Below are positions 43,001 through 58,000 of a stretch of 64,000 bases of DNA, one piece after another. The translations under genes and the position numbers were made by a program. Source of the DNA: Ficedula albicollis (taxonomy: Eukaryota; Chordata; Aves; Passeriformes; Muscicapidae). Position 1 is the first letter of the stretch; each line of letters opens with the position of its first letter. The stretch spans positions 29,948,901-30,012,900 of the forward strand of contig NC_021674.1 of assembly GCF_000247815.1 (NCBI RefSeq), given 5' to 3'. Under the pieces are notes generated by a model. The model was not told the DNA's origin and made no database searches. It was given only the letters and a program-made list of their open reading frames with translations.

Positions 43001-46000
43001 GGTATTATCAGTAAAAAACATTCACTTTTGTTGTACTGCAGAATTCCTCTGCCATCAGAACAGCTAAATACTACAGACACAGAATAATAATATTCTCCTT
43101 AATCAGTTAATTAAAAAAAAAAAGAGAGAACAAAGCAGTATGGAAAAATACCAATCATTAGAATAATAGCAAAGATAATGAATTGAGTAGAGATTATTTG
43201 GGCAAAAGGTACCATGTTCCATGGATTTACTTAATACTGCGAATACACAGTATTTTGGGAGCAGTTACCAAAAACTCTATGCTGCCTTGATAGTCATATA
43301 AGGAGATTAAGAACAGGCTCACTGCACATCACTTCCAAACCAAATGACACCTGTGATTCACAGAAACAAATTATAGTTTAAATTATTCCTTTCTTGACTT
43401 TGCTGAGCATTAAGGCATCTTAATATGAAACTTACAGGATAAGACACAAACACTGAGAGCACAAAGGCTGTATGTCAGTAGACATATCATTTGATAGATC
43501 AAGTGATAACAATAATGACTTGTGGATATCTCAGTCTTCTGGATACATCAGAAATCTCTCCATGTTTAATCAAATCACTTGTCATTTGAATTGAGAACCT
43601 ATTATTAATATTATATTTCAAAAGAGCCTAACTAGAGGGAAGCTGATACAATTGCATCAGCTATGCAAATAATATACAAATTAATAGGAGCAAGTATAAA
43701 GCAACTTGTTCAATATCCTCTGCCCACTCCCACTTGTGATGCACACCACTGGTGTCTTGGTATTGCAGCACCAGTCACACTATTTTCTATGCTGACAATG
43801 CACATTTTAGTCTGAGACATCAAGACTTAATAGTGCAATACACACAAGAATTTACACTGATGTTCAAACCTTACTGCATGGATCTGACATCTACCAAATT
43901 CACAAGGCCTTGTCCTGAGAAATGGATTGCTCTGGAAACTCTCTGGGACACAGCTTCAGCAGATGGGAATACATACTGCTTTCCAAAGCCCTGGTGAAGA
44001 TCTAGAGAGGAGACTGCCCCAAGAACACTCCCTAATTCACTTCTAGCCTGTAGAAGCCACTTCATCACAGCAAAAGAGCAAATCTGAAGCATCTCTGCAA
44101 GAGCTGCAGTTTGCAAGGATCATTGAGACTCTCCAAAGGCTAATTTACCATCTTGATACCTAATTAGCCGGCATTAACTAGCAAAAAAACCATGTATTAT
44201 TCTGGTTACTTCAGTCAATAGAATTCTGTCTGATTTGAGCAGCAAACTGAATACAAGTCATTGAATAAACACCACAGATGACTATATTTCATTAACAGCA
44301 TCAGTGGTGTATTCCACTCCTGGGCTTCCAACATAACATTTTTGATGCATTTGATTTTCAGTCTCACACTTCTTACTCCTGCTGCAGCTATTCAAAGTAT
44401 ATCAGATATCCAAGAAAAAAACTGCACTCATTTGCAGGAGACATTTATTTAAGGTGTTGGCTGAATCCTTTCTAGTTCTGCTGTTTTGTCATACAGAAAG
44501 CTCTGAGATGGATTTTTTCTGAGATTAACCAACCAGGAAAATGTCTCTGAATTCTGGAAATGGTAATGTCCACTTTTTCTTCTGTAGGTCATCACTGCTG
44601 AAGATGCCAGAAACTGCAACAGCTTGATCATGATAAACTCTGTGATGTTAATTTTTGCAGGCTAATAGCCTGCAAAATCTTTGAACGCTATATGGTGATT
44701 ATGAAATCTGTCGAGTGTACTAGAAAATAAGCCTGCTGACAGTTCATCTAATAAAGTTCAACTTCAAATGACTGGGCACCTGAATTATAGGCTTTAATAA
44801 TAATATATATTATGGATGATGAAAAAGTAATGGAACTGCCAATCAACATCTTAACACCCCACTGCATAAATAAGAAGCACAACCTACTTAATTTCACTCT
44901 AATTTATATATTCTACACCCGGCCAGGTGTCTGCATAGTAAGAAAAAAAAGGTTGGAAAAACTAACATTTTTCAGAATGACAAAAAGATGGGGTAGGTAA
45001 AAGAACAAAATGCTGAGAAAATCTGCACAGGCTGATTTTCATAATGCTCCACTATTCCTAATGAGAGGGGCAGGAAATTCCTGCAGCTGCTAATGGAACT
45101 TACCATGCCCTGATAGCAGCATGCAAAATCAGTCTCTTCATGTAACAGGTCTGAGATATTTTGGTAAGAGAACAGAAAAGCTGGGGTTTGTTCTGGAACC
45201 CACAGTGTCCCCATTACCAAGAGAGGTGTCACCAGGTGGTGCTATTCCATGCCATCATCTTTCCCCTATCACCAGTGCAAGCAAGTTTCCATTCTTACAG
45301 ACACCATATTTGTAGCTTTGTATTTTATTGCCTCACTTTACATGGAGGCAATTTCAGGAAAGACATATGAGGAGCAAGAGAGGCTCCCCTCATCCTCACT
45401 GATTAGAGATTGCTCCTGAAGTAGATTTCCTCTGAAGGACCAGAGCACTGCCATCCTGCTGAAACCCTTAAAGGACATATTCTGAACACTGCATTTTAGA
45501 GCTGTTTTCAGTATTTTAGCCAGAACCTGACATCCGTCTTTTCCACATGTGGTAAGTTCAACTTAAAAGAAAATCAAGCACATAAACCAGAAGGACACTA
45601 CTGCTGTCAGAACAAGACCATTCTTCTTCCTCTTCAAAAGTATCCAAGATGCTCTGACTTGAACAACTGATTGATGAAGGAATGCAAGACTGATGTCATG
45701 AGGAACTGGAAGAAATTATAATTAAATATGACTACATGCAAAAAGAGTAAAAGCACTGATGATGTGAGAAGAAAAGATAAAACATTTTTTTCTTCTTAAA
45801 AAGAGAAAAAGATGAAAGAGTAATTTAGAAGACAGAGAGTGAAGAGGATTAAGAGGAACTCCTGACATGCATTTCTTACCAAGATCAGTCTGGACACAAA
45901 ATCTATTTTTACATCGTTGTCTGAAGCAGAATTTCCATTTGAAAATAGAAGTTGTCAGGGCAATGAATGTGTCCTGTTGTTACAGTGAGTTCACACTGGG

Positions 46001-49000
46001 CTTCTGAAGGAAGGCTTCTTACTGGCTCTGTTCCAGTCAGATCTTCCTTGCAATCAGGATGTAGATTTTGATACCATAGCCAGGCTTCCTGCTTTTAATA
46101 GCTTCATTCCTCAAAGTATTCTTCCTTAGAGCAAGTTTGGATTGCCAAGGCTTGGAAGGGAGCAGATTATTTATTTTTTTGTGGTAATTTTCCTGCTGCA
46201 AGTGCAACTGGGTGTAAAATTACCACAGAAGCTCAGAGAATATTTAGCTGTTTATTAACATTTTCTTCTCAGCCTTTAGTGCTGAAAATGGTCTCCTGTC
46301 TGGATGTCGTTCCGAGTCACTGTGGGATGTTTCTGTTGTTTCCCCATTCCTCCTTCCTCTCTACTCTTAAATGTGAACAGGTCCCTTTTCCACTAAAATC
46401 TGCTGATATAGCAGCTTTACAGTATAGACTGCTCTTCTCCAGAGACTACTCAGTACAGTACTGATAGCTGAAAATCAATATCAAGCTCAGCAACTCCTGC
46501 CTTGGGCTCAGACATGATGATCACTGCGTTGGTGTCCTGGACACTGATTCAGACCAGTCTGCACATACTGAGAAACAAACAAACTAAAAAAAGTAATGAT
46601 CTTGATCGCTGTAGTTAGGTTGGGGGTTTTTTTTCACCCCTTTCTCATAAATGGTTTTTTTTCTTCTCTCTAGAAATTGAGATCCATAGGCAAGGATCTC
46701 TCAAGGAATCACTAGGCACCAGCAGTGCATAGCAACAGATCTTCTCTTCTGCAGGTGCAAATGACTATGTGAATCAGCAGCTGTTGTAGCTGCTGTTGTG
46801 CTGACCCCCAGAGTGAAGGAAACCTCTCACCCACCTGCTCTTCCATTAACCTATTAAAAATGTTGGGCTTTTGATGCTGCTATGTGTTTCTGCCCTTTTT
46901 TCTTTCTTCATCAGCATTCAAAATGGAATATACAATTGTTTTTGCAGTAAGATATGTGGAACTTTAAGTTGACACAAATGTATGAAAGTCTGCTTTGACA
47001 AAGAAATAGAAGACGTAAGCAAGACATATTCCACATTAAATGAAATAGGAAAAATTTAACACTGCCATCTCAAAGCCTAGGATGGCATGAAATCTCTGCA
47101 AGTGGCCATTAGGAGTGCAGTTACCTCACAAGTAATAGAGAAGGTTTATAGAATCCTATCAATGTATATGATGTTAATATAAATGACCCCAAATTTATGA
47201 AACTACATTAGTTTTCATAGCTCTATTGAGATTTTATGACTTTTCTAGGTTTTGTAAAGTACAATAATGCAAGACAGACTCTTCCCTTTATAAACACTTC
47301 AACAGCAAAGATAATTAGTAATTTGAACTGATAATAAATGGACTACTGTCTAATAACTGACTTTAGAACTGACCTGATATTATCATATAACAAATAAATA
47401 TTTGAAATATCTTGGAACAACTGGTCTACTGCAGGCTGAATCTGACAGAGGAGAGAAAGAGAATCTTTAGTCACAGGCTTGCCAAGCCTGGGAAGAGGGC
47501 TTTAAACTAAAGCTACTGGGGAATGGGATCCTTAATCCACCCCAGTCCTACCAGCAGGATGCCAGTGCCAGTACCTGCAGGGCTATGATCTCACTGGCAT
47601 CACAAAGACATGGTGGGATGGCTTCTCACTGGAGTGTTGGAACAGCATGCCACAGGCTCTTCAGGAAGCCCAGGCAGGGAGAGCAGGAGGGGGTGTCACC
47701 ACATCAGTGGCAGCTGGAGTGCATGGAGTGCCACCTGGGGATGGATGAGGAGCTGACTAGGAGTTTATGGGTCAAGATTAAAGGGAGGACAGGGACAAGT
47801 GACATTACAGGGCAGTCTGCTGCAGGCTGCCTGACCAGGAAGCCCTTCTGCAGACAGACAGGAGCATCCTTGCAGTCACAAACCCTGCTCCCCCTGGGGG
47901 ACTTCAACCACTCAGATATCTGCTGGAGGGACAGCACAGCAGAGCACAAGCAATCCAGGAGTTTCCTGGATCACACTGATGATAAATTCCTTCTCTAAGT
48001 GGCAGAGGAGCAATGAGGAGAGGTGCCATGCTGGACCTTGCTCTCACCAACAAGGAGGAGCTGGTGGGGAACGTGAAGGTCAAGGGCAGCCTTGGCTGCA
48101 GTGACCATGAAATGGTGGAATTCAAAGACCTCAGGGCAGTGAGGAGGGTGCACAGCAAGATCAGTACCCTGGGCTTCAGGAGAGCAGACTCCAGCATGTC
48201 TGAGTTATAACTGCAAGAAATAACAACATGAAGTGACTATGTTTTTGAGCAATACAAACATGAAATTTTTACACATAAATATTCATCTAATGATGACAAA
48301 TGAACAAGTTAAAATATTCTCATGTAAGAAGACAATTCATTAATGGAACAAAGGGTCAGAATATCAAATTAGCTCTGGCAATCAAATAAATATTTATTTT
48401 TTGTTCCAGCTTTATTTTTACAGATGATTAACTATTTTAAAGAGCAGGATAACAGTTAAACAGGAACTTACTGTCTCTCTTTGAAGCCTCAGCATAAAAC
48501 TGAAGTTATCACAGCTCAAAAACCAAATTAAATAAAAATCTTCTGAGCATTGCATACAGTGGAAAGTCATCTGTTGAGGGACCTGAGCACCCAAAAAATG
48601 GAATCACCAATGAAGCAGAAAGAAAAGGAAAAAACTTTGTACCTTTCGACTGGTTAGAGATGAAATTTATCTGGTATAACTAACCTGGGAGTGCTGCAAT
48701 AGCAGATGCTTCTGCATTTGAAGGTGGAGAACCATTGGCAAGATTTGCACATGCAGACACATATGGAAGAGCAAGAAACTGTACAGATAACAACTGAATG
48801 GCACAGACAGAGGTTTTCTAGGAAGCTTGGATGAAAACCCATGTATCTAGTGCCAAGTTCTTGCATTGCTGCTCATTTTCACAAACTCATCTAGAAATTC
48901 AATATACAATAGCAAAACCACCTTTGTAAAGGAAGAACAAAACCAAAATAACATCAACTGTTCCTGCCTTCTGCATTTGCAGAACTCTAAAGAGAAGTGA

Positions 49001-52000
49001 TTTGAACAAAAAACAACCTAACTCTTTCTTATAAAAGAACACAATCCCCTCAGGATTTGACTAGATATAATTTTGTTCTAATTTCTTTTCCATTTCCTTT
49101 CATGACCTCAGTCAGTGCTTCAGGATAGCTCCCCCTCCCCTTTTTTTAAAATTAAATTGAGAGTCTAATTAAAACATATAGTTCAAATGTTAAACAAAAT
49201 GGTGCTGCTTTTGCTGCATGCCTGACATGAAAGAATATGGAAGATAGAGAACTATAAATAAAATTCTCCAGCAGGAAACTGCTACTATTTGCATTTAATT
49301 ACTTATTCCTATCAATATGCCAGAAAACCTTTTCTCCGTATATATCACATTTTTGTAGTATTAGGTAACTCACAATAATATGACATTTACGTGCATTTTC
49401 CCAGTTAACTAATTTGCTAAAATATTCATAATTGAAATCCATAGAGAGAGGAGGCGACTCAAAGCAATTTAAATGTTCAAACTGGCATCTGTGAAAGCAC
49501 TTACAGTATTTACTTGGATTTACTTTCATCTTTCCAGAAGTAGCCTGATTCCACCAAAAGGGGAAGGTAGAGAAGGGAGAGAATGCAATGAAAGTACATG
49601 CAAGATCACTCCAAAAATAGGATTAAACCCAAACTGTAATGTATTTTCAGGCAAAAAGAATCAAAAAGAAAGAAAAATAAAAGAATCAAAGCTTTAGCCT
49701 TTCTACAGAAGGTGACCCTTGCTCAACCAGCGGATTTCAAGGCATCACAATCCTCATTTCAAGCACACACATGCCCATGGCACATGCACCCTTGACCCTT
49801 TTTTTCCCCAGACAATGCCTGTTTGACCTGCTCTGCCCACTAAGCCAACCTGACACCTCCCTGCTAGCAGCCCCTTGCTCATCAGTCCCTTTGCATCACC
49901 CCTCTCATGCTGTCACCATTTTTCTACTGTTGTCTTCGCCAGATGCAAAGCATCATCACTGTTTTGCACCACAAGTAGTTAGCTTGTCTTTAAATGCAAT
50001 GGGAAACTTTCAGGAGATGAAGCAGGGCAAGTCTAGAAAAGTCCACACCCAGCTGGAACCACCCATACATAATTTGTCCTGGGAAGCAGGAAAAGTAGCT
50101 TGCCACTGGTTTGCCATGAGCATCCAGGACGTGTGACCACACCCTCCAGCCCAAACAAGGGAAGGGATAGGGAACAAAAAGGGAATGCAGAGTGCAGGAC
50201 TTGAACTGGGAAGCACTAGGACAGACACAAGTTTTCCTGTTACACCCTCTGCCAGCGCAGCCGCAGGAGGACAAACAGAAAAACCAACTCACCCCAGCCA
50301 ATGCAGAGATAAAGGCGGAAAATCCTCTGCTCGGAGAAGACCGAAAGGACCAGCAGGGTGTACAGGTACATGCCTTCCACCAGCAGCCAGTAGTAGTTTG
50401 CAGCCACACAATACTGCATCATCACAAAGACCAAACGGCAGCTGAGTGATTCCTGTGACAGAAAAGAGCACAGCCCAAAGTAACACAACTGGGACTGAGA
50501 ATAAAAGGATACCAACTCAAAAGAGTGGTTTCTCTTTGCTCCTCAAAAAAAGAGCTTGCTAAACGAATCACATATTTCATTGCTGAATGGACAGAAGCAA
50601 GTATTAGGTGCTATACACAGCAGATAGATGCTTTCAACAACATTACTCCTTAAAAAAAAAAAGGTACATATTATGTATTTTCCCCTCAATAAGCAATGGA
50701 TTTTATTTTGAAAAGCATGAATAAAGACAAAAAGAACAAGTGAAAGGTACTATATCAACCACAGTCAGTGAATCTTTCACTTTCATACTGCAGTTGAGAA
50801 TTTCTCTATTAAAAAGAAAAGAGTGGATGCCATAAGGTTGACTATTTGGCAAAGCAAAGGATATTTTCATAGAATAGCAATGTTGCCCAGAGCACCCCAT
50901 TTAAGTGCAAATTCTCTCATAGCTGGTAAATTACAGAGATGATCAGTAGGGTTTTAGTTACATAAGAAACCTGATAATCTAATTAATATATCCATCAGAC
51001 CTGATGAAACCACTGTTGAATAAACCGTGTGTAAAATCATAAAGTCTACACTTTATTGAAAGAGGAGATGACTGACAATCCAATATGAACATTTCCAAAC
51101 CATTTAAGATGTGTTTTACAATGTTATTTTCTGACAACTGACAAATTGCAGATGAGAAAAAAAACCAACCATCGTATGAGATTCACTAAGTCATTTTAGC
51201 ACTTCTGCCTTAGGCAGTGTCAGAAAAAGATGGACACTAAGGATGCATCAGGAGAGTTTACCTTTAACACTCCAATTGCAGCAGCAAATGCTAGACCCAT
51301 GTTTTAGAGTCACAAGAGCTATACAGATAATAAAGCTACCTCTCTTTGAGGTTTCAAGTACATTTTGCATTCCAAATCGAAATGGGGAAGGGCACGCTTT
51401 CATCATTATTTATAAAAGCGTTATATATCCTTTCTCATCAATTAGAAGTATTTAATTAGCCTATTCCTCCAAAGCTTTTCTAACTGCTTTCAAATTTGCA
51501 TTTTAATCAGATGCTTCCTTTTTTCCTGTCATCAAGAGCTTATATAGAGATAACCAAGAGCAACCAACTTAGCTGGTGGACAAGCAACTAACTAGACAGA
51601 CAGTTCTATCACAAAAGTGCTGGCTTAGGAAAATAAATGTCCTCTTGTCACTGCTAGAAAGAAATAAACTGCAGCATAGAAAGAAGATATGGGCATTGGT
51701 GTATGTAAAAAGATCAGCTTTTTGTTCCTCTGTCTCGTGGGGGTAAAATTCCCACAGGTAGAGAAACATATCATAAACTAAACAATTAAATTACCTGCTG
51801 TCTTGCAGACACACCACAGTGATGACTCCAATATCCTAAGAACAGCCACAGTGTCTGCCCTTACCTGGAAGGCTATAAGTCCTTCCCACTGGTATTCTTG
51901 TGTGGCTGTGCTGTACATCCACTTCACCACCGAGTCTTTAATGAAAACAGATATAGCCCGGAGGATAAAAGAGGTGAAGAGGTTCAGGTGAATGTAATTC

Positions 52001-55000
52001 CTTGTGCAATGCAGATGTCTGTGAAAAGAAAAATATTGTCACAATCCACTACCTACATAAAAGGTGCAACATCAGACACAGGACTGAGAGAGGGAACAAT
52101 GAGCCCTGTAAGAAATCAGGAGGCACCAGAGGAAATCCCATAACTTGAGAATGGCTGTAGGGATTTCACACTGTCTTTGGGAAGAAAATACTATCGAGGA
52201 AAACACATTCAAAACTTCAGTCCTCAGAGCCAATATTCGGGGAAAGGAAGAAGATAAGTGCGTTAAGACAAAAAAACATTTCAAAAGCTAAAAAAGTGTA
52301 AAAATAAAGTCATTTTCAGCAGCCTTATCTGAAAGGACTATAAAAGTCAAGTTCCACATAATGCTGAAGCTAATTGCTTTGAATTGACCCCAGTGTCACT
52401 GTGCAAGTTTACCTTGGCAAAGCTCAGGACTGGTGTGCAGTGCAGCTTCTGGCTGTGCTCAAACCCACAATGAAAAAACATCCACCTGCAAATCACCCTT
52501 TGACAACATGAGAAAAATCTGTATTCAAATTGCCTTCTGGGAGAATTGTAAATACTTTCTGTAGAAGTAAAAGGAACAGATTTTTCACCTCCGCATTCAG
52601 AATTGAAAACAAAAAAAAAAAAAAAACCAAAAACAAAGGAAAAATCCTCTTGAATTTCAGCAGCCAGCTGCAAAGACAACAAAATTGCTACTCGTCAAAA
52701 AAAAAGCATGTTAAGGGATAGTAAAAGAAACTGCAGTCATGTAAATTTCATCCATCCAACTGCAGAGTACTGCCACTATTTTACCAGCCTTATTCATAAA
52801 CATTTTTCTCCCAGCTCTGCAAGGGTTCACACTTTACCTCAAAGGAAGTTACACTGGGTGTGATTTTTAAGATGCTAGAAGACAAACATAACATATGGTA
52901 ATGAGCAATTATTCCAGCAAAACTTTTGCAGTATAAGCAAAACTTATACTTTAAATGTCTGGTTTTTACAGCTCTATGAAATTTGGTAGAAAAATTGACT
53001 TGGTCTGAAAGTTAGAGGTTTGTATTGAAGAACAACTTGTTTGCCATAGGTCAGATACAATTTTCTGTATCACTTTTAAATCACAACTTATTTCAAAACT
53101 TACCTATTATTAATATTTATGTTCCTTAAACTCAATATTTGTTTGTTGCTACCCTCAAGAACTGCTACACATTTCGATCCGATTGAAATAGTTATGTAAA
53201 TTAGGCAATTGAAGAAAATAGGTCGCAAGTAGTTACTGAGTATTTTTGCCACAGGCAATGCAGGTTATTCAAATTGTTTCAGTCATGAGGTTGTGGGCCT
53301 AATTCAGCTTCCACCACTGAAATTACAGACTCTCCTTCCATTTTTTTGGGAGGACGCAAAATAGGACTCTAGAGAGACACTGTTTCCTCTGCTGTATCAC
53401 CTTTAAGGACAAATACAAAGGTTATTCTGTAGTCCAAGAACCCTAAGAGGTCCATCAGTATTTGCGTGTCATTGAATTCGATTTTGATCCCCATTTGTTG
53501 AGGCTGAGCTGCTCAGGGGATGTGAGCAGAGATTCCAGTCAGAATCCAGAAACTGCAAATCACATAGGGCTAAGTCCCTTATTTCATGAGATCCAGGACC
53601 AAGTTGTCTCCTGGTAAACTTAGACAGGAGAACACAAAATGGATTGATAGCATAGTTTTAACAAGACTCTTGGTACCTCTGAAGTTCCTCACTTTCAAAA
53701 TGAGAAGCACACACTTGTGTACACTTCTCTAGTCCCTGCTTCATAGTGGAAGGGAAAAATGATAAAGCATCACCCCACAAAAGTGAGGGCATCAAAATTC
53801 CCTCTCTGCTACCAGTCCTTGGTGACAAACTTGCTCTTTGTTCCCTGACAAAAAACATAATTTCTTCTTTCCTTCAAAAAGTACATGGTTGTGCTCTGTG
53901 ACCTTTACATTTGGGCTGCTAAGATTATTCAAGAAGTGTCATTGATAGGTGAAATGAAGAGAAAACAGTTATCCTGGGAGACATTTGGAGACTTCAAGAC
54001 CATCTGGTGCTTTTTCAGAAAGGTCCCAAAGTTGCACAGGTACAACACATACAAATCATAATTATCACATGGCATTCACAGAGGGTGAGTATCTCTGGAT
54101 TTCTGCAGTCATTTTAAAACTTCCTTGATATTGTTCACCTATGCTTCTCCACTGGAAGGAGAACATTGGTAAAAAAGTATGGTTCAACATAAGAAGGCTT
54201 GCATCATTTTAATTTTGGAGGTTAGAAGTTAAAAGACCTGACTGACCTTTTTAAATACATAAGGGAAGGGAAGAAAGGAAAGGGACTGCCTTGCTAAAAG
54301 TGTAGCAGAGACACCAGGGCAAATTAGCAATAACTGGCAATGACAATTCTTCACTCAGGGAAGGAAGTTCCTTAAGGATCAGAGCACTGAAGGTTCCTGA
54401 CTTGATTTCAAATAAAAGTACCAGGACATGGAACATTATACTTTTTTTGGAGGCAGTCTCACCAGGACATAAGAGGGATGGGACCTGGCTTCATGGATCA
54501 GCTTCGTGGCAGAGGGACTTCCTTCCCACAACAGAACAGAATCTCATTTTTACCTTTTCTAAGTATCAGTCTCCTGTGCTCAGCACCCCCAAACTGAAGT
54601 AAAGCCTGGCTGGAATCAAAACATCTCTCGCACTTACAGAGAGGAGAAAAAAAAAAGATTGCTATTAGAATCTGAAGTTGTGTTTTGGTCTGGTGGGGGG
54701 GGGTTGTCTTTATTTTTTAACCAAACACACACAATGCTTTGGCATGTGCAACCAAGAGTGCTTAAATTTTTCTATGCTCTGTTGAATTTGTAGGCACAAA
54801 CCTGGATGAACTCAGTATGTCACTATGGCACACTGACAGCAATTTATTTCACAAACCTTTCAAGTTTCAAATTAGACTCTCTGCATATTGCAAAAGAAAT
54901 AAGAATTTCTGAAAGTCCTCCAAAAATAAAAATTTTGTCAAAAATCCATTTCTGTACATCTTGCACGTAAGGGCTGGGATACAGGCCAGAGATTTATGCT

Positions 55001-58000
55001 CTGGGTAACTCCAAGCAAAGCGAGATGAAAATTTTTCTCCTAAATGTCCTTGCCCGTCTCAGACTTGTGCCTCATCTGCGAGGTGAGGCCATGAAGGAAC
55101 GCTTGCATCTCTCTTTTACCACCTCTTTCAGTGGAAATTTCATGGAAATAAAAAAATTGCCTAACAAAATATTCCAATTCATTAAAAGTACCTGTTCCAC
55201 AGGGGTAACTGCAAAAATTTGGCAATTTTGCTTGCATGTTGAGAAGGAATTATTTTAGGAAGGAATACAGAAGTGACAAAAGATAGAGAAATAATGAGGT
55301 GATGGAAGGAGGGAAAAAATTATCAAATGTTTCTGTCAAAGTCTGATACTGTCATACAGAAAAACATTAAACCTTTAGTCCACTGTCTTCAAAGCTTTGC
55401 CAGTTACCTGAATCCAAGAAGAATGGCAGTTGCTATTACAAGGGCAGAGAAGGAAAGAGCATATCCAATGGTGTATATGATGGACAAATTCAGGAGCTGT
55501 TCTTCTGGTGCATCCTGAGTGCATATAAAGAAGAAAAGAAAAACAAAAAGGTGGAGGGGGACAAGAGAGAGCTCATGGCCTTCAGCTCTTTTCTCCCAGC
55601 TACTTTCTAGCATTCTTATTAATAACCAGAAATCATTCTCCTACTTTCAAGTTTAAATGCACATGTCAAATCAGTCTTCCACCTTCCATATGCTCTAAAG
55701 AAATAAAAATTTAATCTTAATTCCTCAGATGCTCCCAGGTGTTCGCTCAAATAGTTGGGTTTTGCAGCCTGGCTAGAAAAATAGATAATGTGACATTATT
55801 TCATAATAAAGTTGGAGAGACATGAATTACCACACAAGCAAGTCTTAAAACTGATGGCAGGAAGCACAGATACAACTCAGACCTTCAGTAAAAATGGAAG
55901 ACCTAATCTTTTCAGACTTGAGCACTTCAAGCAAATCTCCTTACTGTGATAATGAGGGGGGTCCTCATCTACACTTCAAAGTGCAACAATCCAGGTCCTA
56001 TATGATGATTTGGAGGCAAAGCATGCCTTGCATTCACATAGCTAAACCCTTCTATGCACCCAAATAATCTGTCTTTGGCCTCAGCTACGCAAGCTCCTGG
56101 TAACAAACCACAGCCCAACAGCATCTCCTGACCTGGGTGTTGCTGCACTGTTTGACAGGGAGAAACCTGCTGCAGACCAGAGCAGTGAGGGCTCTCTTCA
56201 GATTCACTGAAAACATGATTATCGAGATCCTCGCTTCAAAACTCTGGCCAAAATCCTTATAGAGAAGAGAATTACTTGAAAAAGTACAGGCAGCTCTGAA
56301 TTTTAAAACAGTCTTATTGCTCAGCCTCCAAGGCACATTCATATTCACTGCTCTTGTTCATCTCTAAGCACGAATCTTTATCCAAATAGACTCAGGGATT
56401 TTATTTCCCTTCTTCCATCTTCTAACTCTGCAATTGACTCCTGAGACCTGTGCTGTACAAAGGAATACATTCCTTGTACTTCAAAAAATTAGGCACAGTT
56501 ATTCAGATGCACTTTGCACAGCCAGGAGGATTTAAGGTGAACATACAGGCTGTACCTCAGATTTGCTAGCTTAATACTTTAAAGGGAATGCTACAAAAGC
56601 TGCCTTATGAAAAGGAAAATCTCTTCAATACCAAAGCTTAAGCAAACAGCTGAAACCTAACAATTAAAACACGTACACAGATGAAAATGACATTGTACAC
56701 CTAAATTTATGAAGGTCCACTAACACTTGGGAATTGGTTTTATTTACATTTGTAATATAGCACATGACAAACTTATAAAAACAACTTCTTATTCCCACAT
56801 GCCAGATGCATAAAACAAAATTACTATGGGGCTCTATATACATTAGCTGGAAAACCAAACTTGGCTGTTCACATTTCAGGGAGTGACACCACGTACAAAG
56901 GTTTCAGATTCCAGATCAGTTCATGAAAAATTGGAGGCAGGTGCCAAATGAACAAGTGTTAACATTAGGAATCTCACTCACTGGCATGTCCCAACACAGC
57001 TCTGGAAGAAATCATAATGGCTAACAAGGAAAAGTAAAACAACCAGGCTTACACTTAGTATTAAGACAATGGGCTTTGGCGGCATAGCACAGAACACAAA
57101 AGGGACAAGGAATAAGGCTGCAAGTCAAAGGAAAAGGTTAAAATTCACATATTTGGAAAACAGAAACTCTCTTTTTTCCCAGCTCCTCCGAGTCTATTTA
57201 TTTCTTCTGAAGAATGAGGCACTGAGCAATGGAAACTACAGAGGGCATAGATCCTGCAGCTCTTGGGAGTTTCATATACTTAAACTGTTTTGACTAGGTA
57301 ATGCACTGGTTCCCAGTAGCCCAGGATAGAGAGTGTGCACTCAATTTCTGTGAGGAAAAGCATCGCCCTTGGAGGTTCACAGTAGTAGTGGTATCACGTG
57401 TCATGGGAACGCACACAGTGCACTGGCTGACGCCAATGGCTGTCAAAAATCCTCTGAAAATCCCTGTGCTCTCCTTCATTTAGTGCCAGGCATCTCAGCT
57501 CCCTGCAGAGTAAAAAGCAGGAGGGCAAGAAAATAACACTGACAAGCCTAATTCCATCGCCCACAGAAAATGAAGGCATAAAGACAAAAAAAAAACCAAA
57601 CCCTTAAACAAAAAAAAAGGAAGGCACTGCCCCATGCCCAAAGGTGGAAAAGCAAATATCCTTCAGTTCAGTTCATCTTAATCACCTTAATAGCTGCTAA
57701 CAAGACAGAGCAAATGGTCCCTATTACAATGACATGACAAGGGAAAAAGGCAAAGGAATAACAGCAGGCCACTCCTGCAGTTGAGCTCCTTGCACTGCAC
57801 CACAGCTGGGATGACCTAAGCCACTTCTCCTGGCTCTCACGTACATGTAAACGTGCTCTCATCTACTCTCCATGTTCCCTTTGTTGGAGGGAGAGACCTG
57901 ATGTCCCTCACCATTAGGCTCACTGAGGTGAGTCAGTCAAGATTACTTTGACAGGACAAAACCACGTGGGCATCAACAACTGGTTTTTTCCTCTCTTCTG

